The notes under the pieces are model-generated. The model saw only the letters and a list, made by a program, of their open reading frames with translations. It did no database searches and had not been told where the DNA came from. Of a stretch of 64,000 bases of DNA, positions 1-10,770 are shown in pieces. How positions within the stretch are numbered: position 1 is the first letter of the stretch; every line of letters starts with the position of its first letter. This DNA comes from Deinococcus detaillensis (GTDB lineage: Bacteria; Deinococcota; Deinococci; Deinococcales; Deinococcaceae): NCBI RefSeq assembly GCF_007280555.1, contig NZ_VKDB01000004.1, positions 178,233-242,232 of the forward strand, written 5' to 3'. The translations under genes and the position numbers were made by a program.

Positions 1-320
1 GACTTGGCAACGATTTCACTGGTGGCGGCGGTTTTGATCTGCATGCCCTCGGTGGCCATCATGGTGCAGGCGGCCATCGGCTTGGGAAACCAGAAGATTT
101 TGGGCGTGGCCGCGTCGCCCTCGCCTTCCATGATGAAGCTGCCATCCGGATTTTTGCGCGGGCTGCCGGACTCGATGAGGCACATCCGGCACGCACCGAC
201 GGGCGAGAGGTAAGGATGGGCGCAGAAATACGGCACATCTTTTCCGGCCTGAAACACCGCGTCAATGGCGGACGTTCCGGCAGGGAGGTCTAGGGAAATG
301 CCGTCTACATGAACTTTCAT
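1..320 (-). CDS. nuoG: NADH-quinone oxidoreductase subunit G, N-terminal part (cut by window edge)
   Basis: This is the first 106 codons of the large iron-sulfur subunit of respiratory complex I. The protein begins [17 protein letters not shown] and continues with the [2Fe-2S] ferredoxin-like domain: a Cys in [10 protein letters not shown], then GACRMC and a further Cys in MAACTMM, matching the cluster-binding pattern of NuoG N termini. The ATG at 318-320 has a GGAGG six bases upstream. It lies 103 bp after nuoF on the same strand and is the last operon gene visible; the remainder lies outside the window. Confidence 0.9.
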   Translation of the reverse strand, partial: MKVHVDGISLDLPAGTSAIDAVFQAGKDVPYFCAHPYLSPVGACRMCLIESGSPRKNPDGSFIMEGEGDAATPKIFWFPKPMAACTMMATEGMQIKTAATSEIVAK

Positions 321-423
321 AACTTGCCTCCGGCAAAGGCCTGTGGATTATGGTTTGTGGCTTGTGGACGAAGAAAGGAACGGCCAAAGCTTAAACGCTT
401 GCTCCCGCCTCCGCAAGCCGTAC

Positions 424-1758
424 TCACGCGTCCCGCCACCGATTCCGTGCCGGATAAATGGGTTTGCCAGTATTCGCCAGCGAGTCGTACTCGTCTCTAA
501 ATAGCTTGATGCTGCTCATCACGGGAGAGAGGCAAGCGTCGGCCAGAGCACAGAAGCTTCTGCCGCCGATGTTGTCGCACATGTCCAAGATCAGTTGCAC
601 GTCGCCGGGTTGCCCCTGACCGCGCACCTGTTTCTCGTACATCCTGACCATCCAACTGCCGATACCCTCGCGGCAGGGCGTGCATTTACCGCAGGATTCG
701 TGGGCGTAAAAACGAACAAGGTTCCAGGTGGCGTTGACGATACAGTCAGCTTTGGGGATCAGGGTGACGCCGCCGGTGCCGAGAGAACTGCCCGCCGCCG
801 CCAGCGCTTCGTAGTCCATGCCGGTGTCGAGAATCGCCTCGGTATACGGCAGCATCATGCAACTGCTCCCGCCGGGAATAATCACCTTGATGTCTTCCAG
901 CGGCCCGCCCGCCCAGTCAAAAATCAGTTCGCGGAAGGTCGTGCCCAACGGCAACTCGTAGATGCCGGGCCGGGCGACGGGGCCGGAAATTTGAAACAGC
1001 TTGGTGCCCTTGCTCTTCTCGGTGCCCATGCCCGCGTGCCATTCCCAGCCGTATTTCAGAATCTGGGTGGCGGCACAGAATGTTTCGACGTTGTTGATGG
1101 TGGTGGGCAGCCCGTAAAGGCCCGAGGCGGCGGGGAACGGCGGCTTGAGGCGCGGATTGGCCCGCAGCCCTTCCAGACTGTTCATCAGCGCAGTTTCTTC
1201 GCCGCAGATGTACGCGCCCGCGCCCCGGTGGAGTTGCAGATCGAAATCAAAGCCGCTGCCGAGAATATTTTTGCCCAGGAAACCAGCTTCCCGCGCTTCA
1301 ACGATGGCGGCCCAGATGCGCTCGGCGGCCTGCACGTATTCGCCCCGGATATAGATGTAACCCAGAGAGGCCCGCATGGCGAAACCGCCGATGATCATGC
1401 CCTCGATCAATTGGTGAGGGTCTTCAGACATCAGATAGCGGTCTTTGAAAGTGCCGGGTTCGGATTCGTCGGCGTTGCACAAAATCAGGTGCGGCTTGCC
1501 GTCGTTCAGCGGCATGAACGACCACTTGAGACCGGTGGCAAAGCCCGCGCCGCCGCGCCCGCGTAGGCCCGACTTCTTAACTTCGTCAATCACCGCGTCG
1601 TTGCCAATGGCAAAGGCCCGCTGCACCGCTTGGTAGCCGCCGGACAACAGATAACTCTGAAGCGTCCAGCTTTCGGGGCGGCCCACGTTGGCGTACAGCG
1701 TCGGCGCAAAGCGGGGATCTTTGCCGCTGGTCACGGGTCTGGGGGGAGCGATGGTCAT
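424..1758 (-). CDS. nuoF: NADH-quinone oxidoreductase subunit F
   Basis: NuoF is the NADH- and FMN-binding subunit at the tip of the peripheral arm of complex I, where NADH is oxidised. The 444-residue protein has the nucleotide-binding stretch [13 protein letters not shown] near residue 65 and the [4Fe-4S] motif [10 protein letters not shown] near residue 355, with the fourth Cys in SFCALAD. Length is typical of the family. Its ATG overlaps the nuoE stop codon (ATGA), so the two are probably translationally coupled. Confidence 0.96.
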   Translation of the reverse strand: MTIAPPRPVTSGKDPRFAPTLYANVGRPESWTLQSYLLSGGYQAVQRAFAIGNDAVIDEVKKSGLRGRGGAGFATGLKWSFMPLNDGKPHLILCNADESEPGTFKDRYLMSEDPHQLIEGMIIGGFAMRASLGYIYIRGEYVQAAERIWAAIVEAREAGFLGKNILGSGFDFDLQLHRGAGAYICGEETALMNSLEGLRANPRLKPPFPAASGLYGLPTTINNVETFCAATQILKYGWEWHAGMGTEKSKGTKLFQISGPVARPGIYELPLGTTFRELIFDWAGGPLEDIKVIIPGGSSCMMLPYTEAILDTGMDYEALAAAGSSLGTGGVTLIPKADCIVNATWNLVRFYAHESCGKCTPCREGIGSWMVRMYEKQVRGQGQPGDVQLILDMCDNIGGRSFCALADACLSPVMSSIKLFRDEYDSLANTGKPIYPARNRWRDA

Positions 1759-2417
1759 GATGGGTTCCCGTTGGCCGCTGCTTGATGGGGCAGCGGGTAC
1801 AAAGCGTCAGTACTGCCGCCCGCCGCCTCGCCGCTGGAGAGGTACTGGCGTCCGTCTTCAGCGACGACCACGGGCACCGGATGATGGTCTACGGCCAGTG
1901 CGCTTCCCAGCCGCATGGCCTGAAGCAGATGGTCGCAGCGGGCGCGGGTCACGGATTCGTAGTAGCCCTCATCGTTGAGTTGCATCACAGGCGCGGTGCC
2001 GCAACTGCCCAGGCACTCCACCTTTTGCAAGCTGAAATAACCGTCCGGCGTGACTTCACCCGGCTGCACGTCTAGTGTTTCGACCAGGTAATCCCACAGC
2101 TCGTCGCTGCCCGAAAGCGCACACATCAGCGTGGAGCAGACTTGCAGGTGGTACTTGCCGGTGGGCAGGGTGTGATAGGTGGAGTAAAAGCTCATGACGC
2201 TGCGGACTTCGGTGGGGGTGGTGCCGCACAGCGCAGCGATTTCGGCCAGCCGCGATTCGTGAACGAAGCCCTCAGCGTCTTGGACTTCGCGCAGCAGCGG
2301 CATCAAAGCACTTCTCTTGCCCTGCGGCGAGTTGGGGTAGCGGCTGAAGATATCAGCAACCAGGGGTTGTTTATCGGCAAAGTAGTGAACAAGGGAAGCA
2401 GTCTGGGCTTGGGTCAC
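1755..2417 (-). CDS. nuoE: NADH-quinone oxidoreductase subunit E
   Basis: NuoE is the [2Fe-2S] subunit partnering NuoF. Cysteines in CSTLMC and CLGSCG give the expected C-x4-C ... C-x3-C pattern of this thioredoxin-fold ferredoxin. I place the start at a GTG (2415-2417, protein begins MTQAQTASL) with GGAGAG six bases upstream; a longer reading starts at 2447, inside the preceding gene. The start lies one base after the stop of the DinB-like gene. The C-terminal tail after about residue 165 (DHHPVPVVV and onwards) is longer than the minimal family fold. Confidence 0.92.
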   Translation of the reverse strand: MTQAQTASLVHYFADKQPLVADIFSRYPNSPQGKRSALMPLLREVQDAEGFVHESRLAEIAALCGTTPTEVRSVMSFYSTYHTLPTGKYHLQVCSTLMCALSGSDELWDYLVETLDVQPGEVTPDGYFSLQKVECLGSCGTAPVMQLNDEGYYESVTRARCDHLLQAMRLGSALAVDHHPVPVVVAEDGRQYLSSGEAAGGSTDALYPLPHQAAANGNPS

Positions 2418-2418
2418 G

Positions 2419-2906
2419 TCATTCTCTCCAAATCGGCCAAGTAGCACTTTCCAACGCGGCCATCTGCTCGGCGGTGTGCCCGCCTTGCCGCAGCAGGGTC
2501 ATCAGCTGGCCCCGGTGGTGGGCGTCGTGGACGAGGGTGTGCTGCAAAAAATGCACCGGATGGCTTTCGTACTGGCCTTCAAAGTTCCGGTACTCGTTGA
2601 GCGCAGCTTCCACAGCAGCCAGCACGGCGCTGTCACTTTCAGTAAAGGCGCGACGCAACTCGCCGGGATCACGGGTGGTGAGCGTATTGTTCGGCCCCAG
2701 CTCAAACTCAATCGCGTCCGCATGGGCAGGCGAAATCTCGTTGAGCCAGTCCTTACGAAAGCCTGCCATGTGCGCCAGTTGCTCCACGACGCTCATTCCG
2801 CCCTGACCGTCGGAGATGTTCAGATCGGCGTCGGAGAGGTGATCCAGCACAGCCGTATTGACTCTGGCATTGCGCGAAAAGGATTCCAAGATCAGCTCAG
2901 GTACGC

Positions 2907-2910
<4 letters not shown>
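2419..2910 (-). CDS. DinB/DfsB-fold protein embedded in the nuo operon
   Basis: A 163-residue four-helix-bundle protein of the DinB type. The three putative metal-binding histidines of the superfamily are visible: one in EQLAHMAG (near residue 47) and two in [11 protein letters not shown] (near 128-132). Family members are metal-dependent thiol transferases, DNA-damage-inducible proteins or uncharacterised; the substrate here is unknown. Its ATG overlaps the nuoD stop by 4 bases and its own stop is one base before nuoE, so it is transcribed and probably translated with complex I. A second DinB-like gene lies at 50579-51061. Confidence 0.8.
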
Positions 2911-4208
<1,298 letters not shown>

Positions 4209-4269
4209 GGTGTCACCTCAGTCCGTACACGAGTGGGGCAAGCTGCCGCGCCGCCTGATCCTGAACCGC

Positions 4270-4965
4270 TCACTTCGGCCCGCCTTCCGGCATCACCGGC
4301 GGCTCGATCTCGCGGGTGCTGCCTTTGCGCAGGCTGCCGCGCCAGCCAGTCAGGCCCGCACTTTGGCCGGTCATGCCTGCACGGAAGGCGGCGGGGTCGA
4401 GGAAGCGGCCGTCCCGGAACAAAGTGGGCGTCTCCTCCAGCGGGAAATCCTTGCGGAGCGGGTGGCCCTCCAAATCATCAGGCGTCAGCACCTTGCGCAG
4501 ATCAGGATGACCGTCAAACACCACACCCATCAGGTCGTAGACTTCGCGCTCAAGGTAATTGGCCGACTTCCAGACCGGGTACAAGCTCGGCAACGACTCG
4601 CCGTCGCGCAGCCAAACGCGCATAAACAGGCGGCGGTGGTCGTAGGGATGGTAGATGTTGTACAGCACGCTGAAACGCTGCGGGCGCGGCTGCACATATG
4701 CGCCGTAGTCCACGCCCACGACGTCCATCAGCATGAAGCCTGCCGACTTGAGGCGCTCGGCAGCGGAGCGCAGTTGGTCAGCCTCCACCACGCCAGTCGG
4801 CTCGGCAGCGTCTTCGGGAATCAGGCCCAGCTTGCCCATCAAGGCTTCGACCACGTCTTTGAGTTCTGCAGGCGCGTGGTCGCCAGACGCACTGACTCCG
4901 TCTACCTGCACGCTGCCGCCGCCCGCGCTCAGCACGACTTTGTCTTTGCCGTCTAGCGCGTCCAT
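4270..4965 (-). CDS. nuoC: NADH-quinone oxidoreductase subunit C
   Basis: NuoC is the 30-kDa-type subunit of the peripheral arm. The signature region [20 protein letters not shown], followed by [20 protein letters not shown], identifies it. The 231-residue protein has an N-terminal segment of about 70 residues before the conserved fold. Its start overlaps the end of nuoB by 13 bp. A 61-bp gap separates it from nuoD. Confidence 0.94.
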   Translation of the reverse strand: MDALDGKDKVVLSAGGGSVQVDGVSASGDHAPAELKDVVEALMGKLGLIPEDAAEPTGVVEADQLRSAAERLKSAGFMLMDVVGVDYGAYVQPRPQRFSVLYNIYHPYDHRRLFMRVWLRDGESLPSLYPVWKSANYLEREVYDLMGVVFDGHPDLRKVLTPDDLEGHPLRKDFPLEETPTLFRDGRFLDPAAFRAGMTGQSAGLTGWRGSLRKGSTREIEPPVMPEGGPK

Positions 4966-5489
4966 GCGTCCACCATCGGCAGCTGATTGCCGAGTTGGTC
5001 AAAAGCCTCGCCGCGCACTTTTTTCTGAAGTTGCATTACGGCAAAAATGAGCGCTTCGGGCCTCGGCGGGCAGCCCGGCACGAAGATGTCGACCGGCACC
5101 ACGCTGTCCACGTTTTGCACGATGGCGTAGTTGTTGAACATGCCGCCGGAACTGGCGCACGCGCCCATGCTGATGACCCATTTGGGATCGGGCATCTGGT
5201 CATAGACGCGGCGCATGATCGGGGCCATTTTCTTGGAGAGGCGTCCGGCCACGATCATCACGTCGGCTTGGCGGGGCGAGGCACGAAACACCTCTGAGCC
5301 GAAGCGGGCCAGATCATTACGCCCGTCGGTGGCACTCATCATTTCGATGGCGCAGCAGGCCAGACCAAAGGTGGCGGGCCAAAGCGAGTTGCTGCGGCCC
5401 CACGCCACCAGTTTTTCCAAGCTGGAAAAGAGAATGCCTTCAGATTCCAGTTCTTGCCAATCGCGTTCAAAGAGTTCTTTAAGGGGCAT
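4953..5489 (-). CDS. nuoB: NADH-quinone oxidoreductase subunit B
   Basis: NuoB carries cluster N2, the last iron-sulfur centre before quinone. The tandem cysteines of [11 protein letters not shown] (residues 45-46), the Cys in [10 protein letters not shown] and the Cys in [10 protein letters not shown] are the four expected ligands. I start it at the ATG 5487-5489 ([10 protein letters not shown]) with GGGAGG six bases upstream; a TTG directly before that ATG is an unlikely alternative. The length of 178 residues is normal. Confidence 0.95.
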   Translation of the reverse strand: MPLKELFERDWQELESEGILFSSLEKLVAWGRSNSLWPATFGLACCAIEMMSATDGRNDLARFGSEVFRASPRQADVMIVAGRLSKKMAPIMRRVYDQMPDPKWVISMGACASSGGMFNNYAIVQNVDSVVPVDIFVPGCPPRPEALIFAVMQLQKKVRGEAFDQLGNQLPMVDAWTR

Positions 5490-5532
5490 CAAAAACCTCC
5501 CGCAGAGGAGCTTAGGAAAAAGGTCAAAGGGT

Positions 5533-5886
5533 TCAGTTCCATTCCAGTACGCCCTTTTTGAGAATGTAGAAGTAGCCCACCAGCACCAAAATCAGGAAGG
5601 TGATCATTTCCCAGAAGGCGAACGCGCCAACTTTTTGATAGGCCACTGCCAGCGGATAAAAGAAGGCCGTTTCGATGTCGAAGACGATGAAAAGCATAGC
5701 GACGAGGTAAAAGTGCACCGGGAAGCGCTCTCGGCCTGTGCCTTCGGGGTCGTTGCCACTTTCATACGGCATCAGTTTGCTGAAGCTCGGCTTTTTCGGC
5801 CCCAGCAAAATGCTGACGACCACCGCCAGCACGCCGATGCCGCCCGCAATCAGCAGCATCACGATCATGTGGGCAAATTCACTCAT
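5533..5886 (-). CDS. nuoA: NADH-quinone oxidoreductase subunit A (first gene of the nuo operon)
   Basis: A 117-residue membrane subunit of complex I with three hydrophobic segments, around residues 5-28, 64-85 and 90-112. The conserved loop [12 protein letters not shown] lies between the first and second. A strong ribosome site (AAGGAGGAC) precedes the ATG at 5886. It is promoter-proximal in the operon, so the nuo promoter must lie in the 290-bp region between 5887 and the thiB riboswitch; I could not place it with confidence. Confidence 0.94.
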   Translation of the reverse strand: MSEFAHMIVMLLIAGGIGVLAVVVSILLGPKKPSFSKLMPYESGNDPEGTGRERFPVHFYLVAMLFIVFDIETAFFYPLAVAYQKVGAFAFWEMITFLILVLVGYFYILKKGVLEWN

Positions 5887-5981
5887 AGTCCTCCTTGTTG
5901 CTCTTCAACGTATTCAATCTTACGGGGTAGTCGAGCGTTTGGGTGAGCTTGTGCCGTTTTTCACGAGCGAGCCACAAAAAA

Positions 5982-6055
5982 GGGGGCTTGAAGAGGGGGC
6001 CTGAAGGTAAATCCGCCGCAGCGGGAGGAGTTGTGTGTGCGCCTCCCAATTTACC
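5982..6055. repeat. Short direct repeats and a nested inverted repeat between nuoA and thiB
   Basis: Two 12-bp direct repeats (GGGGGCTTGAAG at 5982-5993 and GGGGGCCTGAAG at 5995-6006) adjoin a nested inverted repeat. GGTAAAT (6006-6012) pairs with ATTTACC (6049-6055), and inside it GGGAGG (6023-6028) pairs with CCTCCC (6042-6047). It lies upstream of both divergent transcription units, so it could bind a regulator of nuo or fold in a leader RNA. No run of T follows on either strand, so it does not look like a terminator. Confidence 0.45.
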
Positions 6056-6182
6056 ACGTAAAGCGGAAAAAAGGGTGCCGGGGAGCGGCGGCAGCGGCCA
6101 CTCGGCCTGTCCTTAACCTGATCTTTGGTTTTGAGCTGAGAGGGCATTTTGCAGCGCCGCACTTTGCTATCTTCCCAGGTGC

Positions 6183-6275
6183 GTCACCGGGGGTGTCTGC
6201 CCGCACAGTTGCGGGCCGGGCTGAGATCAAACCCTAGGAACCTGAACCGGATCATACCGGCGGAGGGAGCGTGAC
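6183..6275 (+). ncRNA. TPP (thiamine pyrophosphate) riboswitch
   Basis: The core elements of the THI-box aptamer are in order: GGGGGTG, the hairpin CCCGCA...TGCGGG, the invariant GCTGAGAT at 6219-6227, then ACCCT, GAACCTGA, and CCGGATCATACCGG followed by CGGAGGGA. The outer helix P1 can form between GTCAC (6183-6187) and GTGAC (6271-6275). This aptamer binds thiamine pyrophosphate and normally shuts off downstream thiamine genes. The gene below it encodes a thiamine-binding protein, which fits. Confidence 0.95.
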
Positions 6276-6313
6276 TGCCGACCTCCCTGCTTGCTTCGGG
6301 GGCCGGCAACGCT

Positions 6314-6341
6314 TCTCCTCTGACGCCAGAGGGGATTTTTT
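6314..6341 (+). terminator. Riboswitch-controlled terminator overlapping the thiB ribosome site
   Basis: TCTCCTCTG (6314-6322) pairs with CAGAGGGGA (6327-6335) around a 4-base loop and is followed by six T (6336-6341), directly before the ATG at 6342. The 3' arm contains the Shine-Dalgarno GAGGGG, so this one hairpin could stop transcription and also hide the ribosome site when TPP is bound. Confidence 0.8.
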
Positions 6342-7373
6342 ATGTTGAAACACAAAAGTACATTTCTGAGTTTGCTGCTGCTCGGCAGTATTGCTAGCGC
6401 CGCGCCGATCACCCTGACGGTCATCACCCACGACAGCTTTGACCTCAACAAAAAGCTGATCGCCAGCTTCGAGCAGCAGAACAACGCCAAAGTGCGCTTC
6501 ATCAAGGGCGGTGACGCGGGCGAGATGCTGAGCCGCCTCATTTTGACCAAAGCCAATCCGCTGGCGGACGTGGTGTACGGCTTAGACAACACCCTGGCTC
6601 CCCGCGCCGCCGCCGCTGGCCTCCTGGACGCTTACAAAAGCCCGGCGCTGAGCAAAGTGCCCGCCGCTTACCGCCTCGACGCCTTCAACCTGAACACCGT
6701 GGAATACGGCTACGTGGCCTTCAACTATGACCGCGCTTGGTTCGGGAAAGCCGGTCTGGCGCTGCCCAAAACATTGGACGACCTCAAGACGCTCACCTAC
6801 GCCAAGCTGACGGTGGTGGCCTCACCCGCGACCAGCAGTCCGGGCCTCGCCTTTTGGCTGGCGAGTGTCAACCACTACGGCCAAGCCGGAGCGGTGGCGT
6901 GGTGGCAGGCGGCCCGCACCAATGGCATGAAGGTCACGCGGGGGTGGAGCGATTCGTACAACAAAGAATTTACCCGCAACGGCGGCAAATATCCGATCGT
7001 GCTGAGCTACGCCAGCAGCCCAGCCGCTGAAGTCGCCTACGCCGAAGGCTACAACCCCAAGAAGCTGCCTGCCCAGTCACCCACCGGCAATCTGCTCCTT
7101 CCAGGCAGCGCCTTTTTGCAACTGGAAGGCGTCGGCGTATTGAGAGGCACCAAGCAGCCCGCACTGGCCCGCAAGTTCGTAGATTTCATGCTCTCGGCAG
7201 CGGTGCAGGCCGACTTCCCGACCCGCATGTGGGTTTATCCGGCGGTGGAAGGCGTCCCACTTGATCCGGTGTTTCAGTTTGCTCAGGTGCCGGAAGGAGT
7301 CAAGGCGCTGACGTCCACCAACACGCAGGCGCTGGTGGACGTGTGGGTCAATCAGGTGTTGCGGGGACGCTGA
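6342..7373 (+). CDS. thiB: Thiamine-binding periplasmic protein of an ABC transporter
   Basis: A 343-residue substrate-binding protein with an N-terminal signal peptide ending near residue 20 (GSIASAAP). [11 protein letters not shown], the [11 protein letters not shown] region and the Trp-rich segment [13 protein letters not shown] follow the ThiB/TbpA pattern, and the TPP riboswitch upstream supports thiamine or a phosphate ester as ligand. No thiP or thiQ follows: the next gene is on the opposite strand 10 bp later, so the permease and ATPase must be encoded elsewhere. Confidence 0.88.
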   Translation: MLKHKSTFLSLLLLGSIASAAPITLTVITHDSFDLNKKLIASFEQQNNAKVRFIKGGDAGEMLSRLILTKANPLADVVYGLDNTLAPRAAAAGLLDAYKSPALSKVPAAYRLDAFNLNTVEYGYVAFNYDRAWFGKAGLALPKTLDDLKTLTYAKLTVVASPATSSPGLAFWLASVNHYGQAGAVAWWQAARTNGMKVTRGWSDSYNKEFTRNGGKYPIVLSYASSPAAEVAYAEGYNPKKLPAQSPTGNLLLPGSAFLQLEGVGVLRGTKQPALARKFVDFMLSAAVQADFPTRMWVYPAVEGVPLDPVFQFAQVPEGVKALTSTNTQALVDVWVNQVLRGR

Positions 7374-7382
7374 AGCAGCAGG

Positions 7383-7943
7383 TCAGGCAGGTTTGCGGGC
7401 GTCCAAAATGATGGAGGCGAAAGCCAGCGGCCCCTGACCACCTCTGAAATCAGCGTTGCGGTGATCGAGCAGCGCCGAGCGGTAAACCGGCCCATCCGCT
7501 ATGCTCCACGGCTGGCGGTGAAACTGACCTTCGGCATCGTGGTATTCCAGCAAAGTCACTTCAAAGCCTGCTTGGGCGAATACCTCAGCGAACAGCTGAA
7601 CGTCGTAGACGATCTGGTGATCGGCGGCGGGATGGTCGGGAGGGCCGGGGCCGCCCACTTGCACGGTGCGCTGGTAGTCAGCGTCCGGGAAGTGAGCGTC
7701 CGGCACGGCTACCCGCAGCTGTCCACCCGATTTGAGAAAGCGCCAGCACAGGCGGGCGGCGGCGCGGCCCTCCTGCAAAGTCAGGTGTTCCCAGACGTGT
7801 TCGCATAAAAAAGCGTCGGCTTGCTCAGGGCCGAAAAAGCGCTCAAAACTTGAAGGGTTGGTCAGGTCAAGCTGCTCTTGCTGGGTGGCCGCCCAGCCTT
7901 CCCAAGTCTGTTCACCCGCGCCCAAAACGATGCGCTCACCCAC
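7383..7943 (-). CDS. Class I SAM-dependent methyltransferase-like protein
   Basis: A 186-residue protein with HVWEHLTLQEG and LKSGGQLRVAVPDAHFPD, the post-motif regions of small class I methyltransferases, and the family-like tail LLEYHDAEGQFH. The usual GxGxG SAM motif is not obvious at the short N terminus (VLGAGEQTWEGW may replace it), so activity is uncertain. The GTG start (7941-7943) directly abuts the galM stop, making it the third gene of an rlmB-galM-methyltransferase operon. Confidence 0.7.
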   Translation of the reverse strand: MGERIVLGAGEQTWEGWAATQQEQLDLTNPSSFERFFGPEQADAFLCEHVWEHLTLQEGRAAARLCWRFLKSGGQLRVAVPDAHFPDADYQRTVQVGGPGPPDHPAADHQIVYDVQLFAEVFAQAGFEVTLLEYHDAEGQFHRQPWSIADGPVYRSALLDHRNADFRGGQGPLAFASIILDARKPA

Positions 7944-8834
7944 TCACCAATCGCCCTCCAAGCTCAGCCGCACTGCGCCGGAGAGCGATTGCTGCGGCGT
8001 GAGCGTTTTCATGTCGGTGCCGTGGACGCCGCGACTCGCCAAGTTGAAAGCGTCGGTGGCGTGTGAAACAGGTTCCAGCGCTAATGAGCCGTCGGGGGCG
8101 GTGAAGAGAACCAGATGCGAAAAGACGTTATCGGCAGTGAGGGTCAGCGAGCGCTGAGGCCAGTTCAGCCGGGCCGTGCCTTCCCACGAAGCGAACACCG
8201 CGTCAATTTGGGCGTCCCCGACTTGGCGGGCCGAGCTGAAATCCAGCGCGGCGGGAATAGCCTGTGCGCCGCCCAGCGGCAAGCTGTTTTCGTCGGTGGC
8301 GTACCAGCCGCCCGCTTCAAACTGCAAGGTGGGCTCTTGGCCGCCCTGCAAGCGCTGGAAGTAAGGGTGCAAACCTATTCCGGCGGGCATGATGCTGTCG
8401 GACACGTTGGTGAGCGTCAGCGCCGTGTCGCAGTGCGGGCCACTTAAGTGGTACTCCATCTGCGCGGTAAAAGCCCAAGGCCAATTGACATCCGCAAACT
8501 CACGGCTGTCAAAGGTGCACCTGATTTGGGTTTCGCTGATTTTCTGGACCTGCCAAGGCCGGTTGCGAACGTCGCCGTGCTGAATCAGCGTGCTGCCCGC
8601 TTTGGGGCGGAGCTGAACGGTGAGGCCTTCAAATTCAAAGCGGGCGTCGCGGATGCGGTTGCTGTAAGGCATCAGGGCAAACATGGCGGTGTCGCTGCTG
8701 GAGTGGACTGACTCGGTGTTCACTGGGCGCATCACCGAGCGGCCCGAAGCGGCGCTGAGATTCAGGATGCTGGCTCCGTATTCTGGCGCGACTTCCAGCG
8801 TCCAGTATTCGTTTTGGATGGTGCAGGTCTTCAC
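7944..8834 (-). CDS. Aldose 1-epimerase family protein
   Basis: A 296-residue galactose-mutarotase-fold enzyme, expected to interconvert alpha and beta anomers of a sugar. The catalytic His is in GIGLHPYFQ and the catalytic Glu in LALEPVSHATDAF; the substrate Arg/Asn region is MPYSNRIRDARF. I start it at the GTG 8832-8834 (protein MKTCTIQNEYWTLEV), which overlaps the rlmB stop as GTGA. A longer reading to 8951 would run through rlmB. The sugar substrate is not determined. Confidence 0.85.
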   Translation of the reverse strand: MKTCTIQNEYWTLEVAPEYGASILNLSAASGRSVMRPVNTESVHSSSDTAMFALMPYSNRIRDARFEFEGLTVQLRPKAGSTLIQHGDVRNRPWQVQKISETQIRCTFDSREFADVNWPWAFTAQMEYHLSGPHCDTALTLTNVSDSIMPAGIGLHPYFQRLQGGQEPTLQFEAGGWYATDENSLPLGGAQAIPAALDFSSARQVGDAQIDAVFASWEGTARLNWPQRSLTLTADNVFSHLVLFTAPDGSLALEPVSHATDAFNLASRGVHGTDMKTLTPQQSLSGAVRLSLEGDW

Positions 8835-9556
8835 GGCTTCGCCTTGATGGGGCGGCTGCTGACGGCGTGGTGAATGAGGATGCCTGCCGCCACACCCGCG
8901 TTGAGGCTCTTGATTTGGCCGCGCACGGCAATGCTGACCAGTTCGTCGCACTTTTCGCGCACGAGGCGGCGCATTCCCTCGCCCTCCGCGCCGATCACGA
9001 GGGCCAGTTTGCGGTCATAGTCCAAGCGGCGCAAATCAGTGGCCGCTTCGCCCGCCGCGCCGTAAATCCAAACGTTATCTTCTTTGAGCTGGTCGATCAG
9101 CCTCGGCAGATTTTTGGTTTGGGCCACCGGCAAGTAACTGGTCGCGCCCGCCGCCGCCTTGGCGACCACGGCACTCAGTGGAGCGCTGCGGCGTTCTTCC
9201 ACGACCACGCCGTGAGCGCCCAGCACCTCGGCGCTGCGAATAATCGCGCCAAAGTTGCGCGGGTCGGTGACGCCGTCAAGGAGAATCATCAGCAGTTGCT
9301 CACCCTTTTCGTCGGCGCGGTCTAAGATGTCGTCCACAGTGGCCCATTCGAGGTCTTCCACTTCAGCCATCACGCCTTGGTGCTGGGTGGTTCCGGCGAG
9401 TTGATCAAGCTCGATGCGCGGGGCAAATTTGAGGCGCACTTCAAAGGTTTTGAGTTCGCGCACGAAGCTTTCTTCGATCCCTTTAGCGACGAGCAGTTCG
9501 GAAACGCGCCCGCCTTGCAGGGCTTCTAACACGGGATTACGGCCATAAAGGAGCAT
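8831..9556 (-). CDS. rlmB: 23S rRNA (guanosine-2'-O)-methyltransferase, RlmB/TrmH family
   Basis: A 241-residue SpoU-type (trefoil-knot) RNA 2'-O-methyltransferase. The three SpoU motifs are clear: DGVTDPRNFGAIIRSAE, LVIGAEGEGMRRLV and SLNAGVAAGILIH, the last with AG where many relatives have VS. The N-terminal substrate-binding domain MLLYGRNPVLEAL is typical of RlmB. The start is leaderless-like: TAGACT (minus strand, 9564-9569) ends seven bases before the ATG. Confidence 0.93.
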   Translation of the reverse strand: MLLYGRNPVLEALQGGRVSELLVAKGIEESFVRELKTFEVRLKFAPRIELDQLAGTTQHQGVMAEVEDLEWATVDDILDRADEKGEQLLMILLDGVTDPRNFGAIIRSAEVLGAHGVVVEERRSAPLSAVVAKAAAGATSYLPVAQTKNLPRLIDQLKEDNVWIYGAAGEAATDLRRLDYDRKLALVIGAEGEGMRRLVREKCDELVSIAVRGQIKSLNAGVAAGILIHHAVSSRPIKAKP

Positions 9557-9563
9557 ACAGGAG

Positions 9564-9602
9564 AGTCTAGCGCGGCTGGAGACTCAGGCTTCAGGGTATA
9601 AT
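9564..9602. promoter_or_regulatory. Divergent leaderless promoters for rlmB and the 9611 membrane gene
   Basis: On the minus strand TAGACT (9564-9569) is seven bases from the rlmB ATG. On the plus strand the perfect box TATAAT (9597-9602) is eight bases from the ATG at 9611. Both start codons lack a ribosome site. Neither box has a strong -35 at 17 bp. Confidence 0.75.
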
Positions 9603-9610
9603 CAGCGAAC

Positions 9611-10006
9611 ATGTTGAATTGGCTGCCTTACCTGATCTACTTGACGGCCTCTCTCACGGCTCTCCTCTCTCTCAGAATGTTCTGGGAGGGCGGCCTTCTG
9701 ACGATCATCAGCAGTCTGGCCGCGCTGGGTGGAGCGATCTGGGCAGCCTGGTACGTTGCTACCCTCTCCAAGCAGCCGCAGTTGCCGTCAGCCTTCAAGG
9801 ATTTGGCGTTCTCCTTCATCTGGGGAGGCGTTATCGCTCTGGGCTGGATACAACGTCTGGTTTTACGCTCAGAACATGGCCCCGCACTCGATTCCTTTGA
9901 ATCCGGTGTCCTAATCTTTCTGCTCTGCTTTTTGGTTTTTATGGCCGTGTCATGGCTGATGATCCACCGCTCTCAATACTTCAAGAGTCGCGCGGGCAGA
10001 GTGTAA
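9611..10006 (+). CDS. Small integral membrane protein of unknown function
   Basis: 131 residues with four hydrophobic segments (about 4-24, 27-50, 66-84 and 97-118), separated by short charged loops such as LSKQPQLPSAF. No family recognised. Expression is supported by a perfect TATAAT eight bases before the ATG. It stands alone between rlmB and mpg. Confidence 0.75.
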   Translation: MLNWLPYLIYLTASLTALLSLRMFWEGGLLTIISSLAALGGAIWAAWYVATLSKQPQLPSAFKDLAFSFIWGGVIALGWIQRLVLRSEHGPALDSFESGVLIFLLCFLVFMAVSWLMIHRSQYFKSRAGRV

Positions 10007-10044
10007 TTTGACTGATCCGAACCCGCTGTAAACTGAACATATTC

Positions 10045-10668
10045 GTGCCCACTCCCTACACCCCCGCCCACTTCGACGCCAACCCCGTTGAACTCGCCCG
10101 AGAACTGCTCGGCGCGAGGCTGGAGCGCACCTTGCCCGACGGCAGAGTTTTGGCAGGCCGCATCGTGGAAGCCGAGGCGTATGACTGCCCCCGCGATCCG
10201 AGCTGCACGGCGGGAAGGTTCCACCACATCAAAACGCTGGAGCTGGCCGCGCCGCCGGGACAGTTCGTATTCTGGGTGGCCTACGGGCATCCGTTGCTAC
10301 AAATCGCCTGCCGCGCCGAGGGCATCGCCGCCAGCGTGCTGATTCGCGCTCTAGAGCCGCTTAAAGGCGTGGACGCCATGTTGGAGCACCGCCCAGTGGT
10401 CAGTGGGCGCAACCTCACCAGCGGCCCAGCCAAGCTGGTGCAGGCGCTGGCGCTCAGTCCCGCCGCGTTTCGTGGCCAACCTGTCAATGGAGCGGCGCTG
10501 CGGCTGCTGCACGGCGAGGCCGTGCAAGATGAGCGGGTCAGCATCACGGCGCGGGTGGGCATCGCGGCGGGGCGCAATTTGCCTTGGCGCTTTTTTGAGA
10601 CCGGCAGCAAATGGATTTCGGGCGGCGTGCCGAGCATGGAACTTGCGCCGCGCGAGCGAGATCTCTAG
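10045..10668 (+). CDS. 3-methyladenine DNA glycosylase (AAG/Mpg family)
   Basis: A 207-residue base-excision-repair glycosylase that removes alkylated purines. The catalytic Glu lies in RIVEAEAYDCPRDPSC, and GQFVFWVAYGHPLLQIAC, RALEPLKGV and LTSGPAKLVQAL are conserved family blocks. The GTG start at 10045 follows TAAACT (10029-10034) by ten bases, so a leaderless message is likely. Length fits bacterial Mpg proteins. Confidence 0.92.
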   Translation: MPTPYTPAHFDANPVELARELLGARLERTLPDGRVLAGRIVEAEAYDCPRDPSCTAGRFHHIKTLELAAPPGQFVFWVAYGHPLLQIACRAEGIAASVLIRALEPLKGVDAMLEHRPVVSGRNLTSGPAKLVQALALSPAAFRGQPVNGAALRLLHGEAVQDERVSITARVGIAAGRNLPWRFFETGSKWISGGVPSMELAPRERDL

Positions 10669-10770
10669 GAGAAGTCGAAAGACAAAATCGCGGCGCGGCG
10701 GTTAGGTTGCGCTATCATGCCGCATTATTCCAACTGTACGGCGGGCCGATGGAAGCCGCTGGGGAGCGCT

